NCBI GenBank assembly: GCA_020725425.1
Contig: DYFA01000046.1
Span: 1 to 64,000 of the forward strand
DNA: 64,000 nucleotides
From: Aneurinibacillus sp.
Lineage (GTDB): Bacteria; Bacillota; UBA5301; DYFA01
Direction of reading: 5' to 3'
Shown: one piece after another, positions 9,963-18,685 of the stretch
Position numbering within the stretch: the first letter of the stretch is position 1
How the letters are laid out: every line of letters begins with the position of its first letter
Program-made: the position numbers and the translations under genes
The notes under the pieces: model-generated
What the model saw: the letters and a program-made list of their open reading frames with translations, nothing else
What the model was told of the DNA's origin: nothing
Databases searched by the model: none

Positions 9963-10452
9963 CGCCGCCGGGACGGAGCGCCTCGGGGAGCTCCTGGGCG
10001 GGCTGGTCCGCCCGGGCGACGTGATCCTGCTCTCCGGCGACCTGGGCGCGGGCAAGACGACCTTCACCCGGGGGCTGGCCCGCGGCGCCGGGGTGGCGGA
10101 GCCGGTCACCAGCCCCACCTTCACGCTGCTCCACGAGTACGCCGGCCGGCTGCCGGTCTACCACTTCGACCTGTACCGCTGGCCGCCCGGGGAAGACCCG
10201 GCGGAGCTGGGCCTGCCGGAATACCTTTATGGCGACGGGGTGACGGTGGTGGAGTGGCCGGCCCTCCTCGGCCGCTGGACACCCGAAGCCTACCTGGGGA
10301 TCGACCTCCGGTTCGCCCCCGCCGGCCGCCTTCTTGCCGTCCGCGGGGTGGGGGAGCGGGGGAGCATCCTGGAGGAGGCGTTCCGGGAAGCGGCTGGCGC
10401 CGCCGGGACCCCGGCCGGGACGGTGCGCCGGGGAGGCGGAGCGGGATGTTGA
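9940..10452 (+). CDS. tsaE: tRNA threonylcarbamoyladenosine biosynthesis ATPase TsaE
   Basis: The 170-residue product starts at GTG 9940 behind GGAGGGAGGGG. It has the Walker A segment [20 protein letters not shown], then [10 protein letters not shown] and VYHFDLYR, which mark TsaE (YjeE). TsaE supports the TsaB-TsaD complex that makes t6A37 on ANN-decoding tRNAs, and tsaB, rimI and tsaD follow directly. The stop overlaps the tsaB start by seven bases. Confidence 0.95.
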   Translation: MWEVTAGDAAGTERLGELLGGLVRPGDVILLSGDLGAGKTTFTRGLARGAGVAEPVTSPTFTLLHEYAGRLPVYHFDLYRWPPGEDPAELGLPEYLYGDGVTVVEWPALLGRWTPEAYLGIDLRFAPAGRLLAVRGVGERGSILEEAFREAAGAAGTPAGTVRRGGGAGC

Positions 10453-11180
10453 TCCTGGCCCTGGATAGTTCGACCCGGCTGGGCAGCGTGGCGCTGGTGC
10501 GCCAGAGGGCGCCGGTGGCGGAGTACACGCTCTCGGTGCAGCGGACCCACGCCGAGCGGTTGTTGCCCGCAGTGGCCCAGGTGCTGCGGGGTGCCGGATG
10601 CACCCCGGCCGACCTGGAGGCCCTGGCGGTGACCCGGGGGCCGGGTTCCTTCACCGGGCTCCGGATCGCTCTGGCCACGGCGAAGGGCCTGGCTTACGCC
10701 CTGAACCGGCCGGTGGTGGGGGTGAGCACCCTGGAAGCCCTGGCCTACGGGGTCTCCGGGTGGGCCGGTTTCGTCTGCCCGCTGCTGGACGCCCGGCGGG
10801 GGGAGGCGTACGCCGCCGTTTATCGAACGCTGCCCGGAGGAGGGGTTGAACGCTCCTCCGACTACCTGGCCCTGCCGGTGCCGGCCATTCTCGACCGCCT
10901 GGACGAGGTGGCGCCGGAGGGGAGGGTGGCTTTCGTCGGGGACGCCGTGCCGCTCCACCGGCAACTCCTGCAGGGACGGCTGGGGGAGCGGGCGATCTTT
11001 CCCGGCGAGGCGGTGGCGGCGCTGCGGGCCTCCTGGGTCGGGGCCCTGGCGGCGGAGCGCCTGGAGCGCGGCGAGTCCGACCCGTTGGACAGACTGGTTC
11101 CCCTGTACGTCCGGCCGCCCGAGGCGGAGGTGCGGTGGGCGGAGCGGCAGGGGAAGGAGGGCGAACCGGTGTGCTCCTGA
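10446..11180 (+). CDS. tsaB: tRNA threonylcarbamoyladenosine biosynthesis protein TsaB
   Basis: The 244-residue product is an ASKHA-fold protein starting [17 protein letters not shown], with VTRGPGSFTGLRIALATAKGLAYA typical of TsaB. TsaB is the non-catalytic partner that binds TsaD. The start ATG overlaps the tsaE stop; the end overlaps the rimI start. Confidence 0.95.
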   Translation: MLILALDSSTRLGSVALVRQRAPVAEYTLSVQRTHAERLLPAVAQVLRGAGCTPADLEALAVTRGPGSFTGLRIALATAKGLAYALNRPVVGVSTLEALAYGVSGWAGFVCPLLDARRGEAYAAVYRTLPGGGVERSSDYLALPVPAILDRLDEVAPEGRVAFVGDAVPLHRQLLQGRLGERAIFPGEAVAALRASWVGALAAERLERGESDPLDRLVPLYVRPPEAEVRWAERQGKEGEPVCS

Positions 11181-11671
11181 TTGAGCCGATGCAGGTGGAG
11201 GACGTGGAAGAGGTGCTCGCCATCGAGCGGGCTTCCTTCGCCGCGCCCTGGTCCCGCCTGGCCTTTCTCTCCGAGCTCTTGGAGAATGAGCGGGCGGTCT
11301 ACCTGGTCGCCCGGGAGGAGGGTGCGGTGATCGGCTACGTCGGGATGTGGCGTATCCTCGACGAGGGGCACATCACCAACCTGGCCGTCCACCCCGACGC
11401 CCGGCGGAGGGGAGTGGGGCGCCGGCTGCTCGAAGCCCTCTGCAACCTCGCCATCGCCCGCGGCCTGCGCCGGCTGACCCTGGAGGTGCGGGTCTCCAAC
11501 TCGGTCGCCCAGCACCTCTACGAATCCTTGGGCTTTTCCGTCGCGGGAATCCGCCCCGGCTACTATCAGGACAATCAAGAGGACGCCCTGATCATGTGGC
11601 GGGATCTGCCGACCCCTGGGCCCCGGGCGGGCCACGAAGCCGCCGGCTCCTGGGAGGGGGCGGGAGCGTGA
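11171..11671 (+). CDS. rimI: ribosomal protein S18-alanine N-acetyltransferase
   Basis: The 166-residue GNAT acetyltransferase has the acetyl-CoA loop VHPDARRRGVGRRLLEAL and the RimI-type end RLTLEVRVSNSVAQHLYESLGF..GIRPGYYQDNQEDALIMWRDL. GTG 11171, about 10 bases after GGAGG, overlaps the tsaB stop. The roughly 20 residues after the domain are extra, Gly/Ala-rich, and probably exist because tsaD starts inside the stop. It acetylates the S18 N-terminus in E. coli; in Bacillota the target is less certain. Confidence 0.92.
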   Translation: MLLIEPMQVEDVEEVLAIERASFAAPWSRLAFLSELLENERAVYLVAREEGAVIGYVGMWRILDEGHITNLAVHPDARRRGVGRRLLEALCNLAIARGLRRLTLEVRVSNSVAQHLYESLGFSVAGIRPGYYQDNQEDALIMWRDLPTPGPRAGHEAAGSWEGAGA

Positions 11672-12738
11672 GCGTCGGAGCGGCTGCAGGTGCCGGGGAC
11701 CGGTTTCCGGCCGGGGGGCTGGTCCTCGGGATCGAAACCAGTTGCGACGAGTCGGCGGCGGCGGTGGTGGCGGGCGGCCGGGAGCTCCGGAGCAACGTCA
11801 TCGCCTCGCAGGTCGCCGCCCACCGGAAGTTCGGCGGGGTCGTCCCGGAGGTCGCCTCCCGCAAGCACCTGGAGACGATCGTCGGGGTGGTCGACGCCGC
11901 CCTGGCGGAGGCCGGCGTGAGGCTCACCGACCTGTCAGGGGTGGCGGTGACCTACGGGCCCGGCCTGGTGGGGAGCCTTCTGGTCGGCGTCTCGACCGCC
12001 AAGGCGCTGGCGTTGGCCAAGGATCTGCCGCTGGTCGGGGTCCACCACGTGGAGGCCCACATCTACGCCAACTTCCTCGACGAGCCGGGACTGGAGCCGC
12101 CCCTGGTCTGCCTCACCGTCTCGGGCGGGCACACCGCCCTCTTCCACCTTCCCGAGTACGGCCGGTACGTCCTGTTGGGGCAGACGCGGGACGACGCGGC
12201 CGGCGAGGCGCTGGACAAGGTGGCCCGGGTCCTGGGGCTGGGCTATCCCGGCGGGCCGGCCCTGGAGAAGCTGGCCGAGGAGGGGGACCCCGGCGCAGTC
12301 CCGCTGCCCCGAGGCCTGGCGGGCGAGGAGACGCTCGACTTCAGCTTCAGCGGTCTCAAGACAGCCGCGCTGAGCTTCCTGAACAGCGTCCGGCAGCGCG
12401 AGGGCGCCATCCCGCCGGAGGTCGCTCGCGATCTGGCGGCCAGCCTCCAGTGGGCGGTGGTGGACGTCCTGGCAGGGCGGGCCGTGGCCGCCGCGGCGCG
12501 CGCCGGGGTGCGGACCCTGATCGTCTCGGGCGGTGTAGCGGCCAACCGGTCTCTGCGGGCGGAGATCCGGCGCCGGGGCGGGGAGGCCGGCCTCTCGGTC
12601 CACTTCCCCCCGGCGTCCCTGTGCACCGACAACGCCGCCATGGTGGCCTGTGCCGGGTATTACCGGCTGAGGCGGGGCGAGCGGGCCGGGCTGGACTTGA
12701 ATGCGGTTCCAAATCTTCCCTTGGCGGCAGAGGAATGA
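11668..12738 (+). CDS. tsaD: tRNA N6-adenosine threonylcarbamoyltransferase TsaD
   Basis: The 356-residue product is the catalytic subunit that transfers the threonylcarbamoyl group to A37. After a Gly/Ala-rich 16-residue lead it has LGIETSCDESAAAVV, FGGVVPEVASRKHLE, the metal-binding HHVEAHIYANF (His127 and His131) and LIVSGGVAANRSLR. The GTG start overlaps the rimI stop. It completes the tsaE-tsaB-rimI-tsaD operon; TsaC/Sua5 is not in this window. Confidence 0.96.
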   Translation: MSVGAAAGAGDRFPAGGLVLGIETSCDESAAAVVAGGRELRSNVIASQVAAHRKFGGVVPEVASRKHLETIVGVVDAALAEAGVRLTDLSGVAVTYGPGLVGSLLVGVSTAKALALAKDLPLVGVHHVEAHIYANFLDEPGLEPPLVCLTVSGGHTALFHLPEYGRYVLLGQTRDDAAGEALDKVARVLGLGYPGGPALEKLAEEGDPGAVPLPRGLAGEETLDFSFSGLKTAALSFLNSVRQREGAIPPEVARDLAASLQWAVVDVLAGRAVAAAARAGVRTLIVSGGVAANRSLRAEIRRRGGEAGLSVHFPPASLCTDNAAMVACAGYYRLRRGERAGLDLNAVPNLPLAAEE

Positions 12739-12823
12739 CTACCCATCCGTCGAATTGGTTCAGGAAGGATCTCATTTTGACGGAACAACCTCACTGAAAG
12801 ACGTTTCTAAGGAGGGAGCATCG

Positions 12824-13849
12824 ATGGCGGAGCGGAGGAAGCTGACAGCAACCCTGGTCCTTCTGCTGATCTTGGCGGCCGTCCCGGCGCAGGCGGCCGA
12901 TCTGGGAGCGCGGGCGATGGGCATGGGCGGGGCGTACGTGGCCCTGGCCAACGACGCCAGCGCGGTCTACTGGAACCCGGCGGGGTTGAGCGAGGTCTCC
13001 TGGGTTTCGCTGACCCCGGTGGTGGCGATCGAGACCTCGGGCGTCAAGTCGCTGCAGAGCTTCATGGAGGCGGTCGACCCGGAGCGGGGCTCGCTCCCCA
13101 CGGAGAACTTCTCCCTCACGGCCAGCGGCAGCGGCCTGGCCGGGATCGTGACCAAGCGGTTCGGCGTCTCCTACTTGCCCTCCGCCCGGGTGACGGCGGA
13201 GTATACCTACAACGAAAGCTCGACCAGCGCCAAAATGACGGCCAGGGCGACGGTGTACAACGACACCGTTCTGTCCGCGGCGGTTCCCCTCGCCAGAGCA
13301 CCGTTCAACCTGGCGGCGGTCAGCGTAGGCGGCAATTTCAAGTTCATTCAAGGGAAGTACTACTATTCCTCCGACGCCACCATCGAGGAGAGCACCCCGC
13401 CCGAACTGACGGCCACCGGCAACGGCTGGGCCCTGGACCTCGGAGCGCAGGCCAAGGTGAGCGAGCGGCTCCGGCTGGGAGTCGCGGCGCGGGATCTGGT
13501 GCGGAACGTGAGCTGGAGCGGGACGAGCACCCCGGCGGAGGCCAACCGACCCACCCTGGCGGCGGGAGCGGCCTTCAAGGCGCCGCTGGGCTTCACCATC
13601 GCGGCCGATGTGGAGAACACCCGGGAGGACGGCCGGGACTTCACCCGCCTGCGGGCCGGCTTTGAGCAGTCGCTCTTCGGTCTGGTGGCTCTGCGGGGCG
13701 GGGTCCGGACCAACCCGGACAACCAGAAGCCGACCTTCTCGCTCGGCTTCGGGGCGGGCCTCTTCAAGTTCCTCCGGCTGGAGCTGGCGGTGGCCAGCGA
13801 CCTGCAGGACCGGCTGGAGGGGTGTCTGACCGGGATCCTCCAGTTCTGA
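12824..13849 (+). CDS. PorV/PorQ (UPF0164)-like outer-membrane beta-barrel family protein
   Basis: The 341-residue product has a clear signal peptide (KLTATLVLLLILAAVPAQA-A) and then ADLGARAMGMGGAYVALANDASAVYWNPAGLSEV, the N-terminal plug-like motif of the FadL-related PorV/PorQ/UPF0164 family. The rest is alternating beta-strand sequence ending in an aromatic residue (GCLTGILQF), as in outer-membrane barrels. ATG 12824 follows AAGGAGGGAG. Such proteins are normal in bacteria with outer membranes and unexpected in a monoderm. It may alternatively be surface-associated. It stands alone between tsaD and comB. Confidence 0.72.
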   Translation: MAERRKLTATLVLLLILAAVPAQAADLGARAMGMGGAYVALANDASAVYWNPAGLSEVSWVSLTPVVAIETSGVKSLQSFMEAVDPERGSLPTENFSLTASGSGLAGIVTKRFGVSYLPSARVTAEYTYNESSTSAKMTARATVYNDTVLSAAVPLARAPFNLAAVSVGGNFKFIQGKYYYSSDATIEESTPPELTATGNGWALDLGAQAKVSERLRLGVAARDLVRNVSWSGTSTPAEANRPTLAAGAAFKAPLGFTIAADVENTREDGRDFTRLRAGFEQSLFGLVALRGGVRTNPDNQKPTFSLGFGAGLFKFLRLELAVASDLQDRLEGCLTGILQF

Positions 13850-13854
13850 CGGCG

Positions 13855-14565
13855 ATGCCTTACGTCGAGGCGGCCTTCATCCCCGGCCAAGTCGGGGAAG
13901 AGCAGGTATCGGAGGCGGTCGTGGTGGCGATCGACGTGTTGCGGGCCACCACCACCGCCGTCACCGCCCTGGCCAACGGGGCGCGGGCGATCCTGCCGGT
14001 GGCGGAGCCGGAAGACGGCCGGCAGACTATGGCAACCTTTCCGCCGGGGGAGGCTCTGCTCTGTGGGGAACGCTACGGGAAGCCGCTCCCCGGTTTCCAC
14101 CTGGGGAACTCGCCCGCGGAATACCGGCCGGAGGTGGTCCGGGGGAAAACGATCATCCTCACCACCACCAACGGCACCCTGCTTCTGGCCAAGTGCGCCA
14201 AAGCGCCGGAGGTTCTGCTCGGGGCGCTGGTCAACGCCGCGGCGGTGGTGGAGTGGCTGGAGGCCTGGAAAGGGGATGTCCTGCTGGCCTGCGCCGGGCG
14301 GCACGGCGGGTTCTCCCTGGAGGACACGGTCTGCGCCGGCCTGATCGTCAGCCGCCTCGGCGGAGAGTGGCGGAAGGGGCCGGGCGCGGCGGAGGCGCTC
14401 GGCCTGTACGGCGTCTACCGCCGGGACCTGCGGCGGGCGCTGTGGGAGAGCCCCCATGGCCGCTATCTGTGCGATATCGGCCTGGGAGACGACTTGGTGG
14501 ACTGCGCCGCGGTGGACCGCTACCACCTGGTGCCGCGGCGGCAGGGAGAGGTATTCGGAGTGTGA
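13855..14565 (+). CDS. comB: 2-phosphosulfolactate phosphatase (ComB family)
   Basis: The 236-residue product shows the ComB pattern: VVVAIDVLRATTTAVTALANGA, LLCGERYGKPLPGFHLGNSPAEY, TTTNGTLLLA, and ACAGRHGGFSLEDTVCAGLI. ComB hydrolyses 2-phospho-3-sulfolactate to sulfolactate, an intermediate of coenzyme M synthesis in archaea and a source of sulfolactate in spores of some Bacilli. No comA or comC neighbour is present. ATG 13855 is chosen on family alignment; an upstream in-frame GTG (13822) touches its Shine-Dalgarno and is less likely. Confidence 0.9.
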   Translation: MPYVEAAFIPGQVGEEQVSEAVVVAIDVLRATTTAVTALANGARAILPVAEPEDGRQTMATFPPGEALLCGERYGKPLPGFHLGNSPAEYRPEVVRGKTIILTTTNGTLLLAKCAKAPEVLLGALVNAAAVVEWLEAWKGDVLLACAGRHGGFSLEDTVCAGLIVSRLGGEWRKGPGAAEALGLYGVYRRDLRRALWESPHGRYLCDIGLGDDLVDCAAVDRYHLVPRRQGEVFGV

Positions 14566-14571
14566 GCGAGG

Positions 14572-14778
14572 ATGGTTGAGCGGACAGAGCGGGAGGGCCC
14601 GCCGCCTGTACGGGAGATCGAGACGGCTGTCCGGGAGCGCGCCAAAGACGGCCGCCTGGCCTGCCGGGAGGCCTTCGCCCTCGCGGACGAGCTGGGGGTG
14701 GCGCCCGGGCGCATCGGGGAGGCGGCCAACGCGATCGGCGTGAAGATCTGCGGCTGCCAGTTGGGGTGCTTCAAGTGA
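14572..14778 (+). CDS. small conserved protein with CGCQLGCFK terminus
   Basis: The 68-residue product is mostly helical. The pattern LACREAFALADELGVAPGRIGEAANAIGVKICGCQLGCFK resembles a helix-turn-helix followed by a three-Cys tail. Small proteins of this look occur beside molybdopterin (moeA) and formate dehydrogenase genes in anaerobic Bacillota, and moeA follows 25 bases later. A metal- or sulfur-handling role is only a guess from the Cys cluster. Confidence 0.7.
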   Translation: MVERTEREGPPPVREIETAVRERAKDGRLACREAFALADELGVAPGRIGEAANAIGVKICGCQLGCFK

Positions 14779-14803
14779 GCCTGGGCGCCCGGGGAAAGAT
14801 GCC

Positions 14804-16039
14804 GTGAGCGGCTTCCAGGAGTTTTACGAGCTGCTGCCGCGGGAAAAGGCCCTAGCGCTGCTGGAACCGTACCTGCGCCCCGTGGACGGAGCCGAGGAGG
14901 TTCCCCTGGAGGCGGCGCTCGGCCGCGTGCTGGCGGCGGAGGTGGCGGCCCCGGAGCCCCTGCCGGCCTTCGCCCGGAGCACAGTCGACGGCTACGCCGT
15001 GCGGGCCCGGGACACCTTCGGGGCGAGCGAAGGCCAGCCGGCCCTGTTGACCCTTGCCGGACAGGTGAACATGGGCGAGGTGGTGGAGCGGTCCCTGGGG
15101 GCGGGAGAGGCAGTCCAGGTGTTCACCGGAGGCGCCTTGCCGCCGGGCGCCGACGCGGTGGTGATGTTCGAGCATACCGGGGAGGGAGGCAGCCTCCTCG
15201 AAGTCTTTCACCCGGTGGCGCCGGGAGAGAACGCTGTGCGGCCCGGGGAAGACTTCGCCGCGGGGAACGCGCTCCTGCCCGGCGGCCGCCGGCTCCGCCC
15301 GGCCGACCTGGGGGCCCTGGCGGCGCTGGGCCTGACGCGGGTGACGGTGCGCCGGCGCCCCCGGGTGGGGATCCTCTCCACCGGCGACGAGGTGGTGCCG
15401 GCAACGGAGCGGCCCCGGCCCGGGCAGGTCCGGGACGTCAACAGCCACGTCCTGGCCGGATTCGTCCGGGAGGCGGGCGGCGAGCCGGAGCTGGGGGGGA
15501 TCGTCCCTGACGACCGGGAGGCGCTGGCCGGGCGGGTGGCGGCGTTGCTCCCCCGGGTCGACCTTTTGCTTCTCTCCGGCGGGAGCTCGACGGGGGCGCG
15601 GGACCATACGCTGGCCGTGATCAACAGCCTCGGCCCGCCGGGAGTGGTCGTGCACGGGCTGGCGCTCAAGCCGGGGAAGCCCACCGTGATCGGGGTCGCC
15701 GGGCGGAAGCTGATCTTCGGTCTGCCGGGCCACCCGGCGGCGGCCGCGGTGGCTTTCCGGGCGGTGGTCCGCCCGGCCCTCCTGGCGCTGGGGGGGGCGC
15801 CCTCTCAGGCCGGGCTGCAGGTGAGCGCCCGTCTGGCGGTCAACCTGCCCTCGGCCTCCGGGCGGGAGGAGTTCGTCCGGGTGCGGCTGGTCTCCCGTCC
15901 CGACGGGTGGTGGGCCGAGCCGGTGGAGGGGCCGTCCGGCTTTCTCTCGACCTTTGTCCGGAGCGACGGCTTTGTGGTCATACCGCTCGAGGCAACGGGG
16001 CTTGAGGCCGGCGCCGAGGTGGCGGTGGAACTGGATTAG
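14804..16039 (+). CDS. moeA: molybdopterin molybdenumtransferase MoeA (copy 1)
   Basis: The 411-residue product shows all MoeA domains: LPAFARSTVDGYAVRA, FTGGALPPGADAVVMFEHT, VGILSTGDEVV, LLSGGSSTGARDHT, HGLALKPGKPTVIG and GLPGHPAAAAVAF, then a C-terminal beta-barrel. MoeA inserts molybdate (or tungstate) into adenylylated molybdopterin. GTG 14804 has GGGGAAAG upstream. Copy 2 follows after 35 bases. Paired MoeA paralogues can split Mo and W or different steps; sequence does not decide. Confidence 0.95.
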   Translation: MSGFQEFYELLPREKALALLEPYLRPVDGAEEVPLEAALGRVLAAEVAAPEPLPAFARSTVDGYAVRARDTFGASEGQPALLTLAGQVNMGEVVERSLGAGEAVQVFTGGALPPGADAVVMFEHTGEGGSLLEVFHPVAPGENAVRPGEDFAAGNALLPGGRRLRPADLGALAALGLTRVTVRRRPRVGILSTGDEVVPATERPRPGQVRDVNSHVLAGFVREAGGEPELGGIVPDDREALAGRVAALLPRVDLLLLSGGSSTGARDHTLAVINSLGPPGVVVHGLALKPGKPTVIGVAGRKLIFGLPGHPAAAAVAFRAVVRPALLALGGAPSQAGLQVSARLAVNLPSASGREEFVRVRLVSRPDGWWAEPVEGPSGFLSTFVRSDGFVVIPLEATGLEAGAEVAVELD

Positions 16040-16074
16040 CCGGGCTCCCCGCCCGGCTCTTAGGCGGAGGGACC

Positions 16075-18000
16075 GTGGAGCGGCGAATCTACCTGACTGA
16101 AACCCCGCATGAGGAAGCGCTGGCGTCGTGGCTGGCGGCTCTGGAGGAAGGGCGCGGCCCGGAAGGCTTGCGCCTGCCGGCGGAAGAGGTGGAACTCGAC
16201 GCCTGCCTGGGCCGGGTCACAGCCGGGCCGGTCCTGGCCCGGCGCTCCTCGCCCCACTACCCGGCGGCGGCGATGGACGGGATCGCCGTCCGGGCGGCGG
16301 AGACGGCCGGGGCTGGAGAGACGACCCCGGTAGTCCTGCCGGAGGAGCGGGCGGTGCCGGTGAACACCGGTGAAGCGCTGCCGGCCGGGTGCGACGCCGT
16401 GGTGATGATCGAGCACGTCCGCCAGGTGCCCGGCGGGTTCGAGCTGCGGGCGGCGGTGACGCCGTGGGAGAACGTCCGCCCGGTCGGGGAGGACCTCGTG
16501 GTCAGCGAGGTGATTCTGCCCGAGGGGCACCGCCTCCGCCCAGTGGACCTGGGGGCGCTGTTGGCCGGCGGGGTGAGCCGGGTGAGCGTCCGGCGGCGGC
16601 CTCGGGTGGCCGTTTTGCCTACCGGAACAGAGCTCGTGGACCTGGCGGCCGATCCGGACCGGGACCTGCAGCCGGGCCAGATCGTGGAGTACAACTCCCG
16701 GGTCATCGCGGGGCTGGTGGCAGAGTGGGGTGGGGAACCCCAGCGCCTGGCCCCGGTCCCCGACCGCCCCGGAGAACTGCGCCGAATGATCAGGCAGGCG
16801 CTGGCCGGGGCGGACGTCCTCGTGGTCAACGCCGGCTCCTCCGCCGGGACGCGGGACTATACCGCACCCCTCCTGGAAGAGTTGGGCCGGGTGGTCGTCC
16901 ACGGGGTGGCCCTCAAGCCCGGGCGCCCCACCATCCTGGCAGTGGTCGACGGCAAGCCGGTGCTTGGCCTCCCCGGCTACCCGGTCACGGCGGTGCTGGT
17001 CGCCGAGACGTTCCTCGCCCCGCTGCTGGCGCGTTTTTTAGGCACGGCCCCCCCGGCGCCGCCCACCGTCACGGCCAAGCTGACCCGCCGCGTGACGTCG
17101 CCCCCGGGCGTGGAGGAGTTTCTCCGGGTCCGGCTGGGGGAAGTGGACGGCGAGCTCATCTGCAGTCCCATCGCCCGCGGTGCCGGGCTCATCACCACGC
17201 TGGTGAAGGCCGACGGCGCCGTGCGGGTCCCCCGCCTGTCGCAGGGCTTCCCTGCTGGAGCACAGGTCCAAGTGGAGTTGAGGCGGGACCTCGCCGCGAT
17301 CCGGCAGACGATCCTCTTGGCCGGAAGCCACGATCCGCTGCTGGACCTGCTCGGCAGCCTCCTGGCCCGGGCCTACCCCGGCCGGGGGCTGGCGGTCGCC
17401 CCCCTGGGGAGCCTGGGAGGGCTTTTGGCCCTCGCCCGGCGCGAGGCCCATCTCGCCGGTTCCCACCTGCTCGACGAGGCCACCGGGGAGTACAACCTGC
17501 CCTTCCTCGCCCAGTACCTGCCCGAACCGGCGGCCGCCATCAATCTGGTCTATCGCCAGCAGGGCTTCCTCGTCCCGCCCGGCAACCCCAAGTCCATCCG
17601 GGACTGGCCTGACCTGACCCGGCCGGACGTCTCCTTCATCAACCGGCAGCGGGGCTCCGGCACCCGCCTCCTTGTCGACCAGGAACTGAAGAAGCGCGGG
17701 ATCGACCCGGCGGCGGTCCACGGGTACGACCGGGAGGAGTACACCCACACGGGGGTGGCCGCGGCGATCAGAGCCGGGACAGCCGACGTGGGGCTCGGCC
17801 TCTACTCGGCCGCCCGGGCGCTGGACCTGGAGTTCATCCCGGTGGCCGAGGAGCGCTACGACCTCATCATCCTCGAGCGGGAGCTGGCCACGGAGCGCAT
17901 CGCCTGTCTATTGGACATTGTCCGCTCGGCCGACTTCCGCGAGGCGGCCGCCCGGCTGGGGGGCTACGACACCCGCCGGAGCGGCGAACGCGTGAATTGA
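16075..18000 (+). CDS. MoeA paralogue fused to a periplasmic-binding-protein-like domain
   Basis: The 641-residue product has a MoeA module (about 1-400: SSPHYPAAAMDGIAVRA, NTGEALPAGCDAVVMIEHV, VAVLPTGTEL, NAGSSAGTRDYTAPL, GLPGYPVTA) followed by a PBP-like/LysR-substrate-like domain (about 405-635: ILLAGSHDPLLDLL, FINRQRGSGTRLLVD, TADVGLGLYSAARALDLEFIPV). This fusion is known in anaerobic Bacillota and archaea. The C-terminal domain resembles oxyanion- or cofactor-binding proteins and may sense or deliver molybdate, tungstate or molybdopterin inside the cell (inference; there is no signal peptide). GTG start after GGCGGAGGGACC. Confidence 0.92.
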   Translation: MERRIYLTETPHEEALASWLAALEEGRGPEGLRLPAEEVELDACLGRVTAGPVLARRSSPHYPAAAMDGIAVRAAETAGAGETTPVVLPEERAVPVNTGEALPAGCDAVVMIEHVRQVPGGFELRAAVTPWENVRPVGEDLVVSEVILPEGHRLRPVDLGALLAGGVSRVSVRRRPRVAVLPTGTELVDLAADPDRDLQPGQIVEYNSRVIAGLVAEWGGEPQRLAPVPDRPGELRRMIRQALAGADVLVVNAGSSAGTRDYTAPLLEELGRVVVHGVALKPGRPTILAVVDGKPVLGLPGYPVTAVLVAETFLAPLLARFLGTAPPAPPTVTAKLTRRVTSPPGVEEFLRVRLGEVDGELICSPIARGAGLITTLVKADGAVRVPRLSQGFPAGAQVQVELRRDLAAIRQTILLAGSHDPLLDLLGSLLARAYPGRGLAVAPLGSLGGLLALARREAHLAGSHLLDEATGEYNLPFLAQYLPEPAAAINLVYRQQGFLVPPGNPKSIRDWPDLTRPDVSFINRQRGSGTRLLVDQELKKRGIDPAAVHGYDREEYTHTGVAAAIRAGTADVGLGLYSAARALDLEFIPVAEERYDLIILERELATERIACLLDIVRSADFREAAARLGGYDTRRSGERVN

Positions 18001-18070
18001 ACCCCTGGTAGGAGAATCCCTGGTCTTTGTGGTATGTATTGTACATTCAGGGTCGGTGGGAGGAACGTCG

Positions 18071-18619
18071 ATGGCGCAGTGGAACATGGGGGACGACCTG
18101 AGCGAGATCCTGCTGAGACCGGAAGACCTCGGACCCAAGATCAAGGAACTGGGAGCGGCCATCTCGCGCGACTATCAAGGCAAGGACCTGTTGCTGGTGG
18201 GAGTGCTTAAAGGGGCGGTCATCTTCCTGTCCGACCTCCTGCGGGAAATCACCATCCCGGTGTCGATCGATTTCATGGCAGTGTCGAGCTACGGTGCGGC
18301 GACCAAGACCTCCGGCATCGTGCGCATCCTGAAGGACCTGGACGAGAGCATCGAGGGGCGCCACGTCCTCGTGGTGGAGGACATCGTCGACACCGGTCTG
18401 ACCCTCCACTACATGCTGGACAACCTGGCCTCCCGGCGCCCGGCCAGCGTCAAGGTCTGCGCCCTTCTGGACAAGCCGGACCGGCGTCAGGTGGCTGTCC
18501 CCGTCGACTACATCGGGTTCCACATCCCCGACCGGTTCGTCGTTGGCTACGGACTGGACTACGCTGAGAAGTACCGGAACCTGCCGTACATCGGGGTATT
18601 GCGCCCCGACCGGATTTGA
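18071..18619 (+). CDS. hpt: hypoxanthine phosphoribosyltransferase
   Basis: The 182-residue product has the PRTase catalytic loop VLVVEDIVDTGLTLHYML, the LLLVGVLKGAVIFLSDLLREI segment, and the C-terminal VDYIGFHIPDRFVVGYGLDYAEKYRNLPYIGVL typical of bacterial HPRT. It salvages hypoxanthine or guanine to IMP or GMP. ATG 18071 follows GGGAGGAA. guaA and a purine permease follow, so this is a purine salvage group. Confidence 0.95.
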   Translation: MAQWNMGDDLSEILLRPEDLGPKIKELGAAISRDYQGKDLLLVGVLKGAVIFLSDLLREITIPVSIDFMAVSSYGAATKTSGIVRILKDLDESIEGRHVLVVEDIVDTGLTLHYMLDNLASRRPASVKVCALLDKPDRRQVAVPVDYIGFHIPDRFVVGYGLDYAEKYRNLPYIGVLRPDRI

Positions 18620-18685
18620 GGCGCGGGGGCCGTTCCGGCCCCGGCGTTTTGCCCTGTACCAGACTCTGAGGTGGAGGAGCGGTTC

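Noticed and set aside
8391-10124. 577-codon minus-strand open frame over mazEF and the lipid kinase
   Set aside because: Shadow of well-supported plus-strand genes; composition is Pro/Arg/His-rich without motifs.
14804-18000. Two adjacent moeA genes as an assembly duplication
   Set aside because: The two proteins differ throughout and the second has an extra C-terminal domain, so they are true paralogues.
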